From 9FT-COMBO-48-23 sp964400675 (GTDB lineage Bacteria; Chloroflexota; Dehalococcoidia; GIF9; UBA5629), in assembly GCA_964400675.1 (NCBI GenBank), contig CAYNVO010000004.1, positions 1-64,000 on the forward strand: a stretch of 64,000 nucleotides of DNA, written 5' to 3'. Below are positions 8,703 through 17,033 of this stretch, in pieces. Positions within the stretch are counted from its first letter, which is position 1; every line of letters begins with the position of its first letter. The position numbers were made by a program, and so were the translations under genes. The notes below the pieces were generated by a model, which ran no database searches, was not told the DNA's origin, and saw only the letters and a list, made by a program, of their open reading frames with translations.

Positions 8703-8883
8703 CGGTGATCACTTCCACTTTAACTAAATGACTGATTTTAGCTATCATTCCTCTAACGGGAGGAGAATCTTCATGTTCCACCGTTTCGTGAAGGCGATGG
8801 AAGCCTAGAGCTTTCAAGGTTAGCCTTTGCTCCCTAGCATATCCAATATCACTCTTTATCCATTTAATGCGTATTTTACTCAC
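8689..8883 (-). CDS. rpmD: 50S ribosomal protein L30 (uL30)
   Basis: 64 residues, the short bacterial form: IRIKWIKSDIGYAREQRLTLKALGF then the variable loop and MIAKISHLVKVE. (Key landmarks are the LKALGFHRL helix and the final beta strand VKVEVI.) It overlaps rpsE by 4 bp and rplO by 14 bp. Confidence 0.94.
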   Translation of the reverse strand: MSKIRIKWIKSDIGYAREQRLTLKALGFHRLHETVEHEDSPPVRGMIAKISHLVKVEVITDAAA

Positions 8884-9431
8884 TCGGCTTGTTCTCCGTC
8901 TCCCTTAATCTCAAGCTCAGCTTTGCGCCTTGCTACAGCCTCCTCAGGGTTTCTAAGGCTAGCTAGAGCCAACACAGTAGCTCTGACTACATTTACAGGA
9001 TTAGGACTACCCAGAGATTTGCTAAGGACATCCTTTATGCCTGCAGCTTCAAGCACTGCGCGAACCTTACTACCAGCAATGACTCCTGTTCCAGGCGGCG
9101 CCGGTTTAAGTAATACCTTCGCTGCCCCTGACTTAGCCAGAATTTCATGCGGTATAGTAGTTCCTGACATAGTTATCTTGTAAAGATCCTTACGAGCTAC
9201 GACTCCGGCCTTACGAATTGCTTCGGGCACTTCCTTAGCCTTGCCCAATCCAACACCCACATGCCCGTTGCCGTCACCGACAACCACCAACGCCCTAAAA
9301 CGAAGACGCTTACCACCTTTGACAACCTTAGTTATCCGGTTAAGTGACACTAGTTTTTCACTAATATCGAGCTCGCTAGCATCAACTTTGATTCTCTCTT
9401 CAATTAGATTCTTAATTGCTTTCATATACAA
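8880..9431 (-). CDS. rpsE: 30S ribosomal protein S5 (uS5)
   Basis: 183 residues. The N-terminal double-stranded-RNA-binding-like domain has RVTKVVKGGKRLRF-type sequence (here NRITKVVKGGKRLRFRALV) and the C-terminal domain has GSPNPVNVVRATVLAL. It contributes to decoding fidelity at the S4/S5 interface. The N-terminal segment before residue 25 is short and charged. Spaced 3 bp from rplR. Confidence 0.97.
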   Translation of the reverse strand: MYMKAIKNLIEERIKVDASELDISEKLVSLNRITKVVKGGKRLRFRALVVVGDGNGHVGVGLGKAKEVPEAIRKAGVVARKDLYKITMSGTTIPHEILAKSGAAKVLLKPAPPGTGVIAGSKVRAVLEAAGIKDVLSKSLGSPNPVNVVRATVLALASLRNPEEAVARRKAELEIKGDGEQAE

Positions 9432-9434
9432 ACC

Positions 9435-9803
9435 TCAAAAGTCCAGTCCAGCTTTCCTGGCAGCTTCTGCCAGAGCTTTAATTCGCCCATGATATTGGTA
9501 GCCGCCCCTGTCAAAAGCTATCTGTTTAACACCCTTATTCAAGGCACGCTGAGCCACAAGGGAGCCAACCAGCTCAGCGACTTCCGTTTTTTTCTTTCCT
9601 GCGATTTTGTTCCTTATCTCTGCGTCCAAGCTGCTCGCCGAAACCATGGTACATCCCACAGAATCGTCTACAACCTGAGCGTAAATATGGCTCAAGCTGC
9701 GAAAAACGCAAAGCCTCGGTCTCATCGCCGTACCGCTTACTTTGGCTCTAACCCGAACGTGACGTCGCTTTCGCGCCAGCTTTGTATCTACTTTAACTGC
9801 CAA
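9435..9803 (-). CDS. rplR: 50S ribosomal protein L18 (uL18)
   Basis: 122 residues with an Arg/Lys-rich start, the block RPRLCVFRSLSHIYAQVVDD and the C-terminus AFDRGGYQYHGRIKALAEAARKAGLDF (key residues FDRGGYQYHGR). It binds 5S rRNA with L5 and L25; L25 is also encoded in this window. Confidence 0.97.
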   Translation of the reverse strand: MAVKVDTKLARKRRHVRVRAKVSGTAMRPRLCVFRSLSHIYAQVVDDSVGCTMVSASSLDAEIRNKIAGKKKTEVAELVGSLVAQRALNKGVKQIAFDRGGYQYHGRIKALAEAARKAGLDF

Positions 9804-9809
9804 CGCCTT

Positions 9810-10361
9810 TTATCCTTTCATTGCTGCCTTGCCCGCTTTGCCAGGTTTTAGCCGGACCCTTTCACCGGCATACCTGACACCCTTACCTTTGTAAGAGTCT
9901 GCAGGCCGTATAGCTCTAATCTGAGCCGCTGCCTCACCCACAACCTCCTTGTCGATACCAATAATCCGAACCCGGTTCGTACCTTCCACCACAATTTCTA
10001 CGCCATCTGGTGGAGAAAAATCTACCGGATGACTGAACCCAATTTGCAGCGATAGTTTATCGCCAGCTTTCTGTGCCCGGTAGCCAACACCACTCAACTC
10101 TAAAACCTTTTCAAAACCTTTGGTAACGCCTTCAACCATGTTAGCCAACAGGCTACGAGTCAAACCGTGCAAAGCACGATGATTTCTGTTATCGGTAGGC
10201 CGCGCCACTATCAGGTTTCCGTTCTTAAGCGTAATTGACATATCAGGGTGAAATGAGCGTGTCAGCTTACCTTTACCCCCCTCCACAGTCACCTCATTGC
10301 CTTTAACATCTACCCTGACATCCTGCGGCACAGGTATAGGCATCAATCCTATTCGGGACAC
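9810..10361 (-). CDS. rplF: 50S ribosomal protein L6 (uL6)
   Basis: 183 residues: two tandem L6 domains, with the start MSRIGLMPIPVP and the C-terminal signature PADSYKGKGVRYAGE. It lies near the GTPase-associated region of the large subunit. 6 bp from rplR, 22 bp from rpsH. Confidence 0.97.
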   Translation of the reverse strand: MSRIGLMPIPVPQDVRVDVKGNEVTVEGGKGKLTRSFHPDMSITLKNGNLIVARPTDNRNHRALHGLTRSLLANMVEGVTKGFEKVLELSGVGYRAQKAGDKLSLQIGFSHPVDFSPPDGVEIVVEGTNRVRIIGIDKEVVGEAAAQIRAIRPADSYKGKGVRYAGERVRLKPGKAGKAAMKG

Positions 10362-10383
10362 AATTTCGCCTCCGAGAAGCTAC

Positions 10384-10776
10384 TCACCAAACATAACATA
10401 ACAATTCACCGCCTAGATTCCGACGCCATGCGTCCTGGCCGATCATAACACCTTTGGATGTGGACAAAATAGCAACGCCAAGTCCGCCGTAGACACGGGG
10501 AATCTCTTTACGCCCACTATATAATCTAAGACCTGGCTTGCTAACCCTTTCTAAACCAGCAATAGCAGGACGTCCATTTATATATTTTAATGATATTTTA
10601 ATCACTCGCTGTGGCTTACCCTTGAGAACAGTATAATCAGTTATAAACCCCTCTTCTTTGAGTATTTTGGCGATAGAGAGCTTAATCCTAGAAGCTGGCA
10701 TAAGCACACTATCATGGTGGGCCATGATTGCGTTGCGAATTCGGGTCAACATATCAGCGATAGGGTCAGTTACCAT
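10384..10776 (-). CDS. rpsH: 30S ribosomal protein S8 (uS8)
   Basis: 130 residues, starting TDPIADMLTRIRNA and ending with the conserved STSKGVMIGQDAWRRNLGGELLCYVW (key residues STSKGVM and GGELLCYVW). Central-domain assembly protein and, in E. coli, translational repressor of the spc operon; regulation here is unknown. Confidence 0.97.
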   Translation of the reverse strand: MVTDPIADMLTRIRNAIMAHHDSVLMPASRIKLSIAKILKEEGFITDYTVLKGKPQRVIKISLKYINGRPAIAGLERVSKPGLRLYSGRKEIPRVYGGLGVAILSTSKGVMIGQDAWRRNLGGELLCYVW

Positions 10777-10801
10777 GGACTCATGCCTCCAGCACTTTCA
10801 A

Positions 10802-10987
10802 TCACCAGCTTGATTTCCTCACTCCAGGAATTTCACCTTTTAAAGCCAACTGTCTAAAGCAAATACGACACAGACCAAATTTGCGTATATAGGCACGGGG
10901 TCTGCCACACAACTTGCATCGATTTCGATGCTGCACCCTATACTTTGGAGGGCGTTGCGATTTTAAAACTTTAGATAACTTTGCCAT
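10802..10987 (-). CDS. rpsN: 30S ribosomal protein S14, zinc type (uS14 type Z)
   Basis: 61 residues, the short zinc-binding form. CKLC and CRIC provide the four zinc ligands, and the C-terminus KGEIPGVRKSSW is canonical. The classical spc position between rplE and rpsH is kept. Confidence 0.97.
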   Translation of the reverse strand: MAKLSKVLKSQRPPKYRVQHRNRCKLCGRPRAYIRKFGLCRICFRQLALKGEIPGVRKSSW

Positions 10988-10999
10988 TTTACCGAGAAA

Positions 11000-11542
11000 T
11001 TAACTCCTTCTAAAAGGCATACCCAGAGCTTCAAGCAAACTCCTGCCTTCTTCATTACTAGCTGCAGTGGTAACTACGGTTATTTCAAATCCCCGCAATT
11101 TATCCACTTTATCATAGTCAATCTCAGGAAAAACAATCTGCTCCTTAATTCCTAAAGTATAGTTGCCTTTTCCATCGAACGAATCGCGGGGTATTCCTTG
11201 AAAATCCCTGATTCTCGCCAAAACAACACTGACGAGCTTATCAAAGAAGTCGTACATTCGTTTACCCCGCAATGTCACCATCATCCCTATAGGCATACCT
11301 TCTCTCAGTTTAAAAGCCGCGATTGACTTCTTAGCTCGCGTTATTACCGGATGTTGTCCCGCAATAGCCACCAAATCCTTCTCAGCACCTTCTAAAGCCT
11401 TAGGATTTTGTATCGCTTCGCCCAAACCGATATTCAGCACGATCTTACTAAGCCTTGGAACCTGCATCACGTTCTTATACCCGAACTTACCCATTAGCTC
11501 GGGTACCACTTCCTTCTCATATCTTTCCTTTAAGCGAGACAT
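11000..11542 (-). CDS. rplE: 50S ribosomal protein L5 (uL5)
   Basis: 180 residues with MSRLKERYEKEVVPELM, the 5S rRNA and P-site tRNA contact region REGMPIGMMVTLRG and the C-terminal NEEGRSLLEALGMPFR. 12 bp from rpsN, 20 bp after rplX. Confidence 0.97.
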   Translation of the reverse strand: MSRLKERYEKEVVPELMGKFGYKNVMQVPRLSKIVLNIGLGEAIQNPKALEGAEKDLVAIAGQHPVITRAKKSIAAFKLREGMPIGMMVTLRGKRMYDFFDKLVSVVLARIRDFQGIPRDSFDGKGNYTLGIKEQIVFPEIDYDKVDKLRGFEITVVTTAASNEEGRSLLEALGMPFRRS

Positions 11543-11562
11543 CCCTAAAATGTACCTTTCAA

Positions 11563-11874
11563 TTAATCGAGCACTTCATGACAGGAGCGACAAATTCGCG
11601 CTTTCCTGCCATCGTCAAGAAAACGGGAACCAACTCGAGTCGGTTTATTACACTTATTGCAAATTAACATCACATTTGAAGCAGCCATTGGTGCTTCCAG
11701 CTCAATTATGCCAGCCTGCCTGGCTTCGCGACGAGCTCGAGAATGGCGCTTAACCATATTAACGCCTTCAACTATTACCTCTTCGTTCTTAGGCAAAGCC
11801 TTTCGCACCTTACCCTTCTTTCCTCTGTCTTTGCCGGCAATAACAAGAACCGTATCATTCTTCCTAATCTTCAT
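11563..11874 (-). CDS. rplX: 50S ribosomal protein L24 (uL24)
   Basis: 103 residues. The KOW motif DTVLVIAGKDRGKKGKV is at residues 7-23. A C-terminal CNKC plus CRSC pair gives four cysteines, consistent with a zinc-binding form. It starts folding of the 5' domain of 23S rRNA. One base separates it from rplN. Confidence 0.96.
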   Translation of the reverse strand: MKIRKNDTVLVIAGKDRGKKGKVRKALPKNEEVIVEGVNMVKRHSRARREARQAGIIELEAPMAASNVMLICNKCNKPTRVGSRFLDDGRKARICRSCHEVLD

Positions 11875-11875
11875 T

Positions 11876-12244
11876 TCACAGAACCTCAGGAGCCAACGAT
11901 ATTATCTTCATAAAATTCTTATCTCGAAGCTCTCTAGCTACCGGACCAAAAATGCGAGTGCCTCTAGGATTGTTTTTATCATCCAAGATAACCGCAGCAT
12001 TATCGTCAAATCTAATATAAGACCCATCTGGACGATGATGTTGTTTAGCTATGCGCACAACCACTGCCTTCACCACATCGCCTTTTTTCACCACACCGCC
12101 AGGTATGGCTCGCTTTACTGTTCCCACAAAAATATCACCAACAGTAGCGTACCTTCTCCGCGTGCCACCAGGCACGTTGATGCACATAATCTGCCTGGCT
12201 CCAGTATTATCTGCCACTTTAAGTCTAGTATAAGTCTGAATCAT
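11876..12244 (-). CDS. rplN: 50S ribosomal protein L14 (uL14)
   Basis: 122 residues with the full uL14 pattern: MIQTYTRLKVADNTGARQIMCI, then DVVKAVVVR and a C-terminal GPVARELRDKNFMKIISLAPEVL (key residues GPVARELR). Located at the subunit interface near the sarcin-ricin loop. Confidence 0.98.
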   Translation of the reverse strand: MIQTYTRLKVADNTGARQIMCINVPGGTRRRYATVGDIFVGTVKRAIPGGVVKKGDVVKAVVVRIAKQHHRPDGSYIRFDDNAAVILDDKNNPRGTRIFGPVARELRDKNFMKIISLAPEVL

Positions 12245-12256
12245 TATCTTATCTCT

Positions 12257-12538
12257 TTAGATTATCTCAGCAGTTTCGACCTCGACTACTTCCTTCCTGG
12301 TTATTATCTTTGCCACTCGCCAGCGTTTATCCTTAGACAAAGGGCGAGTCTCAATAATCTTCACTACATCACCAATCTTACAGGCATTAGCCTCATCATG
12401 GACTTTGAATTTGGAGGTATGCTTGACCACCTTTTTGTAAAGAGGATGACGCCTTAGGCTTTCAACCAACACCACTACCGTTTTATCCATCTTATCGCTT
12501 ACTACTCTGCCGGTTCTGGTTTTTCGTTTCTCTTTCAT
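12257..12538 (-). CDS. rpsQ: 30S ribosomal protein S17 (uS17)
   Basis: 93 residues, an OB-fold protein with GRVVSDKMDKTVVVLVE and HPLYKKVVKHTSKFKVHDE. The C-terminal 15 or so residues after the conserved TRPLSKDKRWRV are variable. 4 bp after rpmC. Confidence 0.97.
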   Translation of the reverse strand: MKEKRKTRTGRVVSDKMDKTVVVLVESLRRHPLYKKVVKHTSKFKVHDEANACKIGDVVKIIETRPLSKDKRWRVAKIITRKEVVEVETAEII

Positions 12539-12542
12539 AAAG

Positions 12543-12740
12543 CTACCTTATGCCAAATTCCCTCTCTCTTATTATTGTCTCGATCCGCGCGATTCTCCTC
12601 CTGACCTTGGGCAACTCGCGGTGATTTGCCAACTGCCGGGTAAACATGCGAAGTCGTAAGTTAAAAAGCTCCTGGCGAGCTTCTGCTAACCGCTTCAATA
12701 GCTCTGGGTCGCTCAAGGAACGAACCTCTTCGACCTTCAA
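12543..12740 (-). CDS. rpmC: 50S ribosomal protein L29 (uL29)
   Basis: 65 residues, two helices: the start MKVEEVRSLSDPELLKRLAE and the block LFNLRLRMFTRQLANHRELP identify it. It lies at the polypeptide exit tunnel. Overlaps rplP by 4 bp. Confidence 0.96.
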   Translation of the reverse strand: MKVEEVRSLSDPELLKRLAEARQELFNLRLRMFTRQLANHRELPKVRRRIARIETIIREREFGIR

Positions 12741-13168
12741 CTTTTCGCCCCTTCTTTAACCGTCTCTTTTGCTACAAACCTGGTAGCAATAGGTAGTTTA
12801 TAGGAAGCCAGATGCAATGCTTCACGAGCCATGTTTTCTTTTATGCCACCTATTTCAAACAGCATTCTTCCCGGTCTGACTACAGCTACCCAGTGGTCCG
12901 GACTACCCTTACCACTACCCATTCTCGTCTCCGCTGGTTTCTTGGTCACCGCCTTATCTGGAAATACCCGAATCCACATCTGACCACCACGACGTAAATA
13001 ACGAACTATGACACGGCGAGCAGCCTCAATCTGCCTGGCTGTCATCCACGCCGCTTCCTGAGCCTGCAGCCCGAAATCACCGAAGGCAATAGTGCTTCCG
13101 GCATGTGCCTTGCCTCTCATTTGCCCTCTATGAGTTTTACGATACTTCACTCTTTTCGGCTGTAACAC
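12737..13168 (-). CDS. rplP: 50S ribosomal protein L16 (uL16)
   Basis: 143 residues with MLQPKRVKYRKTHRGQMRG and the RMGSGKGSPDHWVAVVRPGR block that approaches the A-site tRNA. Its first 32 bases lie inside the 3' end of rpsC in another frame, an unusually long overlap for this pair. Confidence 0.97.
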   Translation of the reverse strand: MLQPKRVKYRKTHRGQMRGKAHAGSTIAFGDFGLQAQEAAWMTARQIEAARRVIVRYLRRGGQMWIRVFPDKAVTKKPAETRMGSGKGSPDHWVAVVRPGRMLFEIGGIKENMAREALHLASYKLPIATRFVAKETVKEGAKS

Positions 13169-13808
13169 TTTCTCTCCTTACCTCAGGATAAACATGACCT
13201 TTGTAAACCCAGACTTTAACTCCGATATTACCCAGCGTAGTGCGAGCTTCGGCAAAACCATAATCGATATCAGCACAAAGTGTATGTAGTGGTAACTGCC
13301 CCTGGAGGGTAGTTTCACGACGAGCAATCTCAACTCCGCCTAACCTTCCAGCACAGCTTATCTTCACTCCTTTAGCGCCAGCCTGCATCGTACGAAAAGC
13401 TGTTTGTTTCATCGCTCTCCTAAAAGCCATCCTACGTTCAAGCTGGTCAGCTACATTCCTGGCTACCAAACGAGCATCAAGCTCAGGTTGCTCGACCTCT
13501 TTAATAGATAATCGCACTCTTTTGCCGCATATACCTTCTAAATGTGACCTCAGCTCTTCAGCACGCTGTCCTCCCCTACCAATAACAATACCAGGGCGCG
13601 AGGAATATAAAGTCATTAGAATCTCATTGCCCTGATGGTCGATTTCAACTCTGGCAACACCACCATCAACGCATTTCTCCTGGACAGCCTTGCGCATCTT
13701 CAAATCTTCATGTAGGAACTCGGTATAGTGTTTCTGATCATACCATTTAGCAGACCAGCCCCGAATGACACCAATTCGGAAACCGTACGGGTGAACTTTA
13801 TGTCCCAC
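13137..13808 (-). CDS. rpsC: 30S ribosomal protein S3 (uS3)
   Basis: 223 residues. The N-terminal KH domain has RPGIVIGRGGQRAEELR, and the C-terminal domain contains GAKGVKISCAGRLGGVEIAR. S3 is part of the mRNA entry helicase. Its C-terminal coding end extends 32 bp into rplP, and its start lies within rplV by 11 bp. Confidence 0.97.
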   Translation of the reverse strand: MGHKVHPYGFRIGVIRGWSAKWYDQKHYTEFLHEDLKMRKAVQEKCVDGGVARVEIDHQGNEILMTLYSSRPGIVIGRGGQRAEELRSHLEGICGKRVRLSIKEVEQPELDARLVARNVADQLERRMAFRRAMKQTAFRTMQAGAKGVKISCAGRLGGVEIARRETTLQGQLPLHTLCADIDYGFAEARTTLGNIGVKVWVYKGHVYPEVRRESVTAEKSEVS

Positions 13809-14148
13809 TTTTTTCTTCCTCCTCAGCGACGAAAACGCTGATATGAGTGCAGCGTTTCAAGATAGGGCTAACCCGTCCTCTGGCCTGTGGCCGGAATCTT
13901 TTAAAGGTATGCCCTTCATTAGCAAAAATATCGGTTATTTTAAGCTCAGTAGGTTCCATCTGGAAATTGTTCTCCGCATTTGCCGCTGCCGATTTAATTA
14001 CCTTAGCCACAGCCTGAGCTGCCGGTGTCGGCAAGAACTTAAGAATGGTCAAAGCCTCATCGACTTTTTTGCCCCGTACAGTATCCACAACTAATTTAAC
14101 CTTACGAGACGAAACACGAACATCTTTAGATATCGCTGCTACTTTCAT
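13798..14148 (-). CDS. rplV: 50S ribosomal protein L22 (uL22)
   Basis: 116 residues with VRVSSRKVKLVVDTVRGKKV, ALTILKFLPTPAA and the hairpin loop block RARGRVSPILKR-like sequence (here PQARGRVSPILKRCTHI) that lines the exit tunnel and is the macrolide-resistance hot spot in other bacteria. Confidence 0.97.
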   Translation of the reverse strand: MKVAAISKDVRVSSRKVKLVVDTVRGKKVDEALTILKFLPTPAAQAVAKVIKSAAANAENNFQMEPTELKITDIFANEGHTFKRFRPQARGRVSPILKRCTHISVFVAEEEEKSGT

Positions 14149-14158
14149 CGTCTATAAA

Positions 14159-14452
14159 CTACACCTGCTTTTTTGCCTGAACAGCTACTTGCGCCTTACT
14201 AACATGCCCACGAAATGTCCGGGTCATTGCGAATTCTCCTAGTTTGTGCCCCACCATATTCTCAGTAATAAAGATGGGTACATGCCGCCGACCATCGTGC
14301 ACCCCAATTGTATGACCTAGCATTTCCGGCATGACGGTGGAGGCACGAGACCAGGTCTTTATCACTATCTTCTCCCCGGAGCTATTAAGCGCCTTTATCT
14401 TTTTAAGTAGCTTAACGTCACAATAAGGACCTTTTTTAGATGAGCGTGACAT
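14159..14452 (-). CDS. rpsS: 30S ribosomal protein S19 (uS19)
   Basis: 97 residues: MSRSSKKGPYCDVKLLKKI, then STVMPEMLGHTIGVHDGR and the typical MVGHKLGEFAMTRTFRGH. It contacts S13 and the bridges to the large subunit. Spaced 27 bp from rplB. Confidence 0.98.
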   Translation of the reverse strand: MSRSSKKGPYCDVKLLKKIKALNSSGEKIVIKTWSRASTVMPEMLGHTIGVHDGRRHVPIFITENMVGHKLGEFAMTRTFRGHVSKAQVAVQAKKQV

Positions 14453-14479
14453 TCTTTCCCTGCCTTTTCAATTTCCTTC

Positions 14480-15301
14480 CTATTTCCGACGCTTGACAAT
14501 CAATCTGTCTGAAGCCTTGTTAACGCGTGTCTTCGGACCCAGAGCTGGCTTGCCCCACGGAGTGCTAGGTGTCATTCCCCGAGGAGCTCTGCCTTCGCCT
14601 CCTCCATGAGGATGGTCACGCGGCGTCATAGCTGAACCGCGAACCTGAGGTCGCCGTCCCAACAACCGTATTCGTCCGGCCTTGCCCGACTTTACGCCCT
14701 GACGTTCAACATTGCCCAATTGCCCCACAGTAGCCAGACAACTACTTAAAAAACGCCGTACCTCTCCAGAAGGCAAACGAACAAGTGAATATTTTCCCTC
14801 TTTACCCAAAAGCAGCGCCGCTGTACCAGCGCTACGTACTATCTGCCCGCCTTTTCCAGGTTCAAATTCAAGATTATGAATCAAAGTGCCATCCGGCATC
14901 GAGCTTAGCGGCAAAGCATTACCAGGCTTTATATCCGCACCTTCCCCCGCCATTATAATGTCACCTACATTGAGCCCCAGAGGGGCTAGGATGTAACGTT
15001 TCTCTCCGTCCACATAATGAATAAGAGCAATACGAGCCGAGCGATTGGGGTCATACTCTATAGCAGCTACCTTCCCCTGAACGCCAAGTTTATTCCGTTT
15101 GAAGTCAATTATGCGTAATCTACGCTTAGCACCACCGCCGCGATGCCGCACAGTTACTACGCCCCTATTGTTACGCCCTGCCTTTTTCCTAATGGGCAAC
15201 AATAGTGACCGCTCGGGAACCGTCTTGGTTACTTCCTCAAAAGAGGCGCTAACCATGCCCCGCCTGCCCGGTGATGTTGGACGATAGGTTTTTAATGCCA
15301 C
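14480..15301 (-). CDS. rplB: 50S ribosomal protein L2 (uL2)
   Basis: 273 residues, start MALKTYRPTSPGRRG. The family motif MTPRDHPHGGGEGRAP contains the His that projects towards the peptidyl-transferase centre. It follows the small bS22-like gene by 19 bp instead of following rplW directly. Confidence 0.98.
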   Translation of the reverse strand: MALKTYRPTSPGRRGMVSASFEEVTKTVPERSLLLPIRKKAGRNNRGVVTVRHRGGGAKRRLRIIDFKRNKLGVQGKVAAIEYDPNRSARIALIHYVDGEKRYILAPLGLNVGDIIMAGEGADIKPGNALPLSSMPDGTLIHNLEFEPGKGGQIVRSAGTAALLLGKEGKYSLVRLPSGEVRRFLSSCLATVGQLGNVERQGVKSGKAGRIRLLGRRPQVRGSAMTPRDHPHGGGEGRAPRGMTPSTPWGKPALGPKTRVNKASDRLIVKRRK

Positions 15302-15320
15302 AGCTTACTTTACCCTAATT

Positions 15321-15416
15321 CTAGGGATGCCTCCTTTGCCATCGGGTCTTTCTCAGGAGCTTGCGATGCTTATGCTTCGCCATTTTCTTCTTTCGTTTCT
15401 TGATAACTGAGCCCAA
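15321..15416 (-). CDS. bS22-like small ribosomal protein (AURKAIP1/COX24 domain)
   Basis: A 31-residue, extremely basic peptide, too short for ordinary gene finders. Translated from the TTG at 15414-15416 it reads MGSVIKKRKKKMAKHKHRKL and goes on with LRKTRWQRRHP. This matches, from memory, the mycobacterial 30S protein bS22 (GSVIKKRRKRM, KKHRKLLR.TRVQRR) and the AURKAIP1/COX24 domain of mitochondrial small-subunit proteins. AGGGGA lies about 7 nt before the TTG. The gene fills the rplW-rplB gap with 19 bp on each side, so it is transcribed with the S10 genes. A start at the internal ATG would lose the conserved GSVIKKR segment. It probably binds 16S rRNA near the decoding centre, as in mycobacteria; this is inference by homology. 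Confidence 0.85.
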   Translation of the reverse strand: MGSVIKKRKKKMAKHKHRKLLRKTRWQRRHP

Positions 15417-15435
15417 TTTTACATCCCCTACTTTA

Positions 15436-15720
15436 TTAAACGCCTTCAAAGAACTCTATCTTTTGACCTGATTCCAATGTAATAACTGCTTTCTTCCACG
15501 ACGGAGTCATGACATACCGTCTGCCTATTCTTCTCATCTTACCCGGGACATTCATCACCCTGACTTTAACCACATTAACCTTAAATCCCGCCTCAACAGC
15601 CTCCTTAATTTGGCGTTTGTTAGCCCCGCCCGCCACCTTAAAAGCATACCTGTTCTGTTCTTTCATCAGGGTAGCCTTTTCAGTGATTAAAGGCCGTCTT
15701 ACTACCTCATAAAGATGCAT
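15436..15720 (-). CDS. rplW: 50S ribosomal protein L23 (uL23)
   Basis: 94 residues: LYEVVRRPLITEKATLM, YAFKVAGGANKRQIKEAVE and the arm GKMRRIGRRYVMTPSWKKAVITL (key residues SWKKAVITL). It is the docking site for trigger factor and SRP at the tunnel exit. It is separated from rplB by the 31-codon bS22-like gene. Confidence 0.97.
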   Translation of the reverse strand: MHLYEVVRRPLITEKATLMKEQNRYAFKVAGGANKRQIKEAVEAGFKVNVVKVRVMNVPGKMRRIGRRYVMTPSWKKAVITLESGQKIEFFEGV

Positions 15721-15746
15721 GTCTAAATAAACTCCAAATTTTTGGC

Positions 15747-16403
15747 TTAGCTAACGCTACCCACTGCCTCCGGGACTGACTTCTCACCCAATAGTTCTTC
15801 CACCTTCCGCACCGCATCCACAGTCATTATTATATATTTATATGAAAGTAATTCAGCGATGTTAAACAAAGGCACCAGCATTGTTTTAACACCCATTAAG
15901 CTGCGCGCCGATTTAATCAGATTAGCCTCAACTTCAGCGGTAGCGATAATGGCAGAATCACTAATCCCCAAGGCTATCAACATATCCAGCACTGCCTTGG
16001 TTTTTGGGCTATCAAATTCAAGCTTATCAACAATTTTCAATTCTCCACTACCTGCCTTAGCTGAAAGAACGCACCTCAAAGCTAAACGCCGCATTTTTCG
16101 GGGCATGGCCTGCCGATAACTTCTAGGGTGAGGACCGAAAGCAACGCCACCTCCTACGAGCATTGGCGACCTGATATCGCCGCGACGTGCTCGCCCGGTA
16201 TGCTTTTGAGCAAAAATTTTCCTGGTACTACCTCTAACTTCGCCTCTCTTCTTAGTATCGGCAGTTCCCAGACGGCGATTAGCTAACTGCCTGACCAACG
16301 CCTGGTGTACAACAGCCTCATTAAAGGGCACAGCAAAAACATCATCCCTTATTTCGAGCTGCTTAGCTGCTTTACCCTTCAAATCATAAACCTGAACTTG
16401 CAT
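15747..16403 (-). CDS. rplD: 50S ribosomal protein L4 (uL4)
   Basis: 218 residues. It contains VVHQALVRQLANRR, the tunnel loop KHTGRARRGDIRSPMLVGGG and the PRKMRRLALRCVLSAK block. In E. coli it autoregulates the S10 operon; no leader for that is seen here since rpsJ follows fusA without a gap. Confidence 0.97.
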   Translation of the reverse strand: MQVQVYDLKGKAAKQLEIRDDVFAVPFNEAVVHQALVRQLANRRLGTADTKKRGEVRGSTRKIFAQKHTGRARRGDIRSPMLVGGGVAFGPHPRSYRQAMPRKMRRLALRCVLSAKAGSGELKIVDKLEFDSPKTKAVLDMLIALGISDSAIIATAEVEANLIKSARSLMGVKTMLVPLFNIAELLSYKYIIMTVDAVRKVEELLGEKSVPEAVGSVS

Positions 16404-16408
16404 TCTGC

Positions 16409-17026
16409 TTATCCCCCACCTGCCTTCTTAACTAGCAACAATCCCTTCCTGGCACCGGGCACCGCTCCTTTCACCAGCAACAAGTGGCGAGCCAAATCGA
16501 CTTCGAGCACCTTAATATTGCGCGCTGTCACTCGCCTATCACCCATACGCCCGGCCATGCGGGTTCCCTTAAATACGCGCCCTGGAGATGTAGTGGCGCC
16601 AATCGAGCCAGGAGCTCGATGACGGTCAGACTGCCCGTGAGTCTTAGGACCACCAGCAAAATGATGGCGTTTAACTACACCGGCAAAACCTTTGCCTTTT
16701 GATATGCCAGTGACATCAAGTAAATCTCCAGGCTTAAACATATCTACATCAATTTTCTGACCTGCCTCAACAGAGCCGACATCTTCCACTCCAAACTCAC
16801 GGAGATGTTTGAACTGACCTATCTCCTTGAGATGGCCTTTCTGTGGAGAGTTAAGTTGCTTGGCTTCCCCAAATCCAAGCTGGACAGCATTGTAACCATC
16901 CTTAGACTCGGTCTTTACCTGTGTAACAAAGCAAGGACCTGCTTCAATAGCTGTCACTACCACTTCTCCATCATCACGGAAAAGTTGCATCATGCCTATT
17001 TTTCTACCAATAGTACCCTTAATCAT
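16409..17026 (-). CDS. rplC: 50S ribosomal protein L3 (uL3)
   Basis: 205 residues, start MIKGTIGRKIGMMQLFRDDG. The central extension FAGGPKTHGQSDRHRAPGSI includes the glutamine that is methylated by PrmB in other bacteria. Spaced 7 bp from rpsJ and 5 bp from rplD. Confidence 0.97.
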   Translation of the reverse strand: MIKGTIGRKIGMMQLFRDDGEVVVTAIEAGPCFVTQVKTESKDGYNAVQLGFGEAKQLNSPQKGHLKEIGQFKHLREFGVEDVGSVEAGQKIDVDMFKPGDLLDVTGISKGKGFAGVVKRHHFAGGPKTHGQSDRHRAPGSIGATTSPGRVFKGTRMAGRMGDRRVTARNIKVLEVDLARHLLLVKGAVPGARKGLLLVKKAGGG

Positions 17027-17033
17027 TTTCTGG

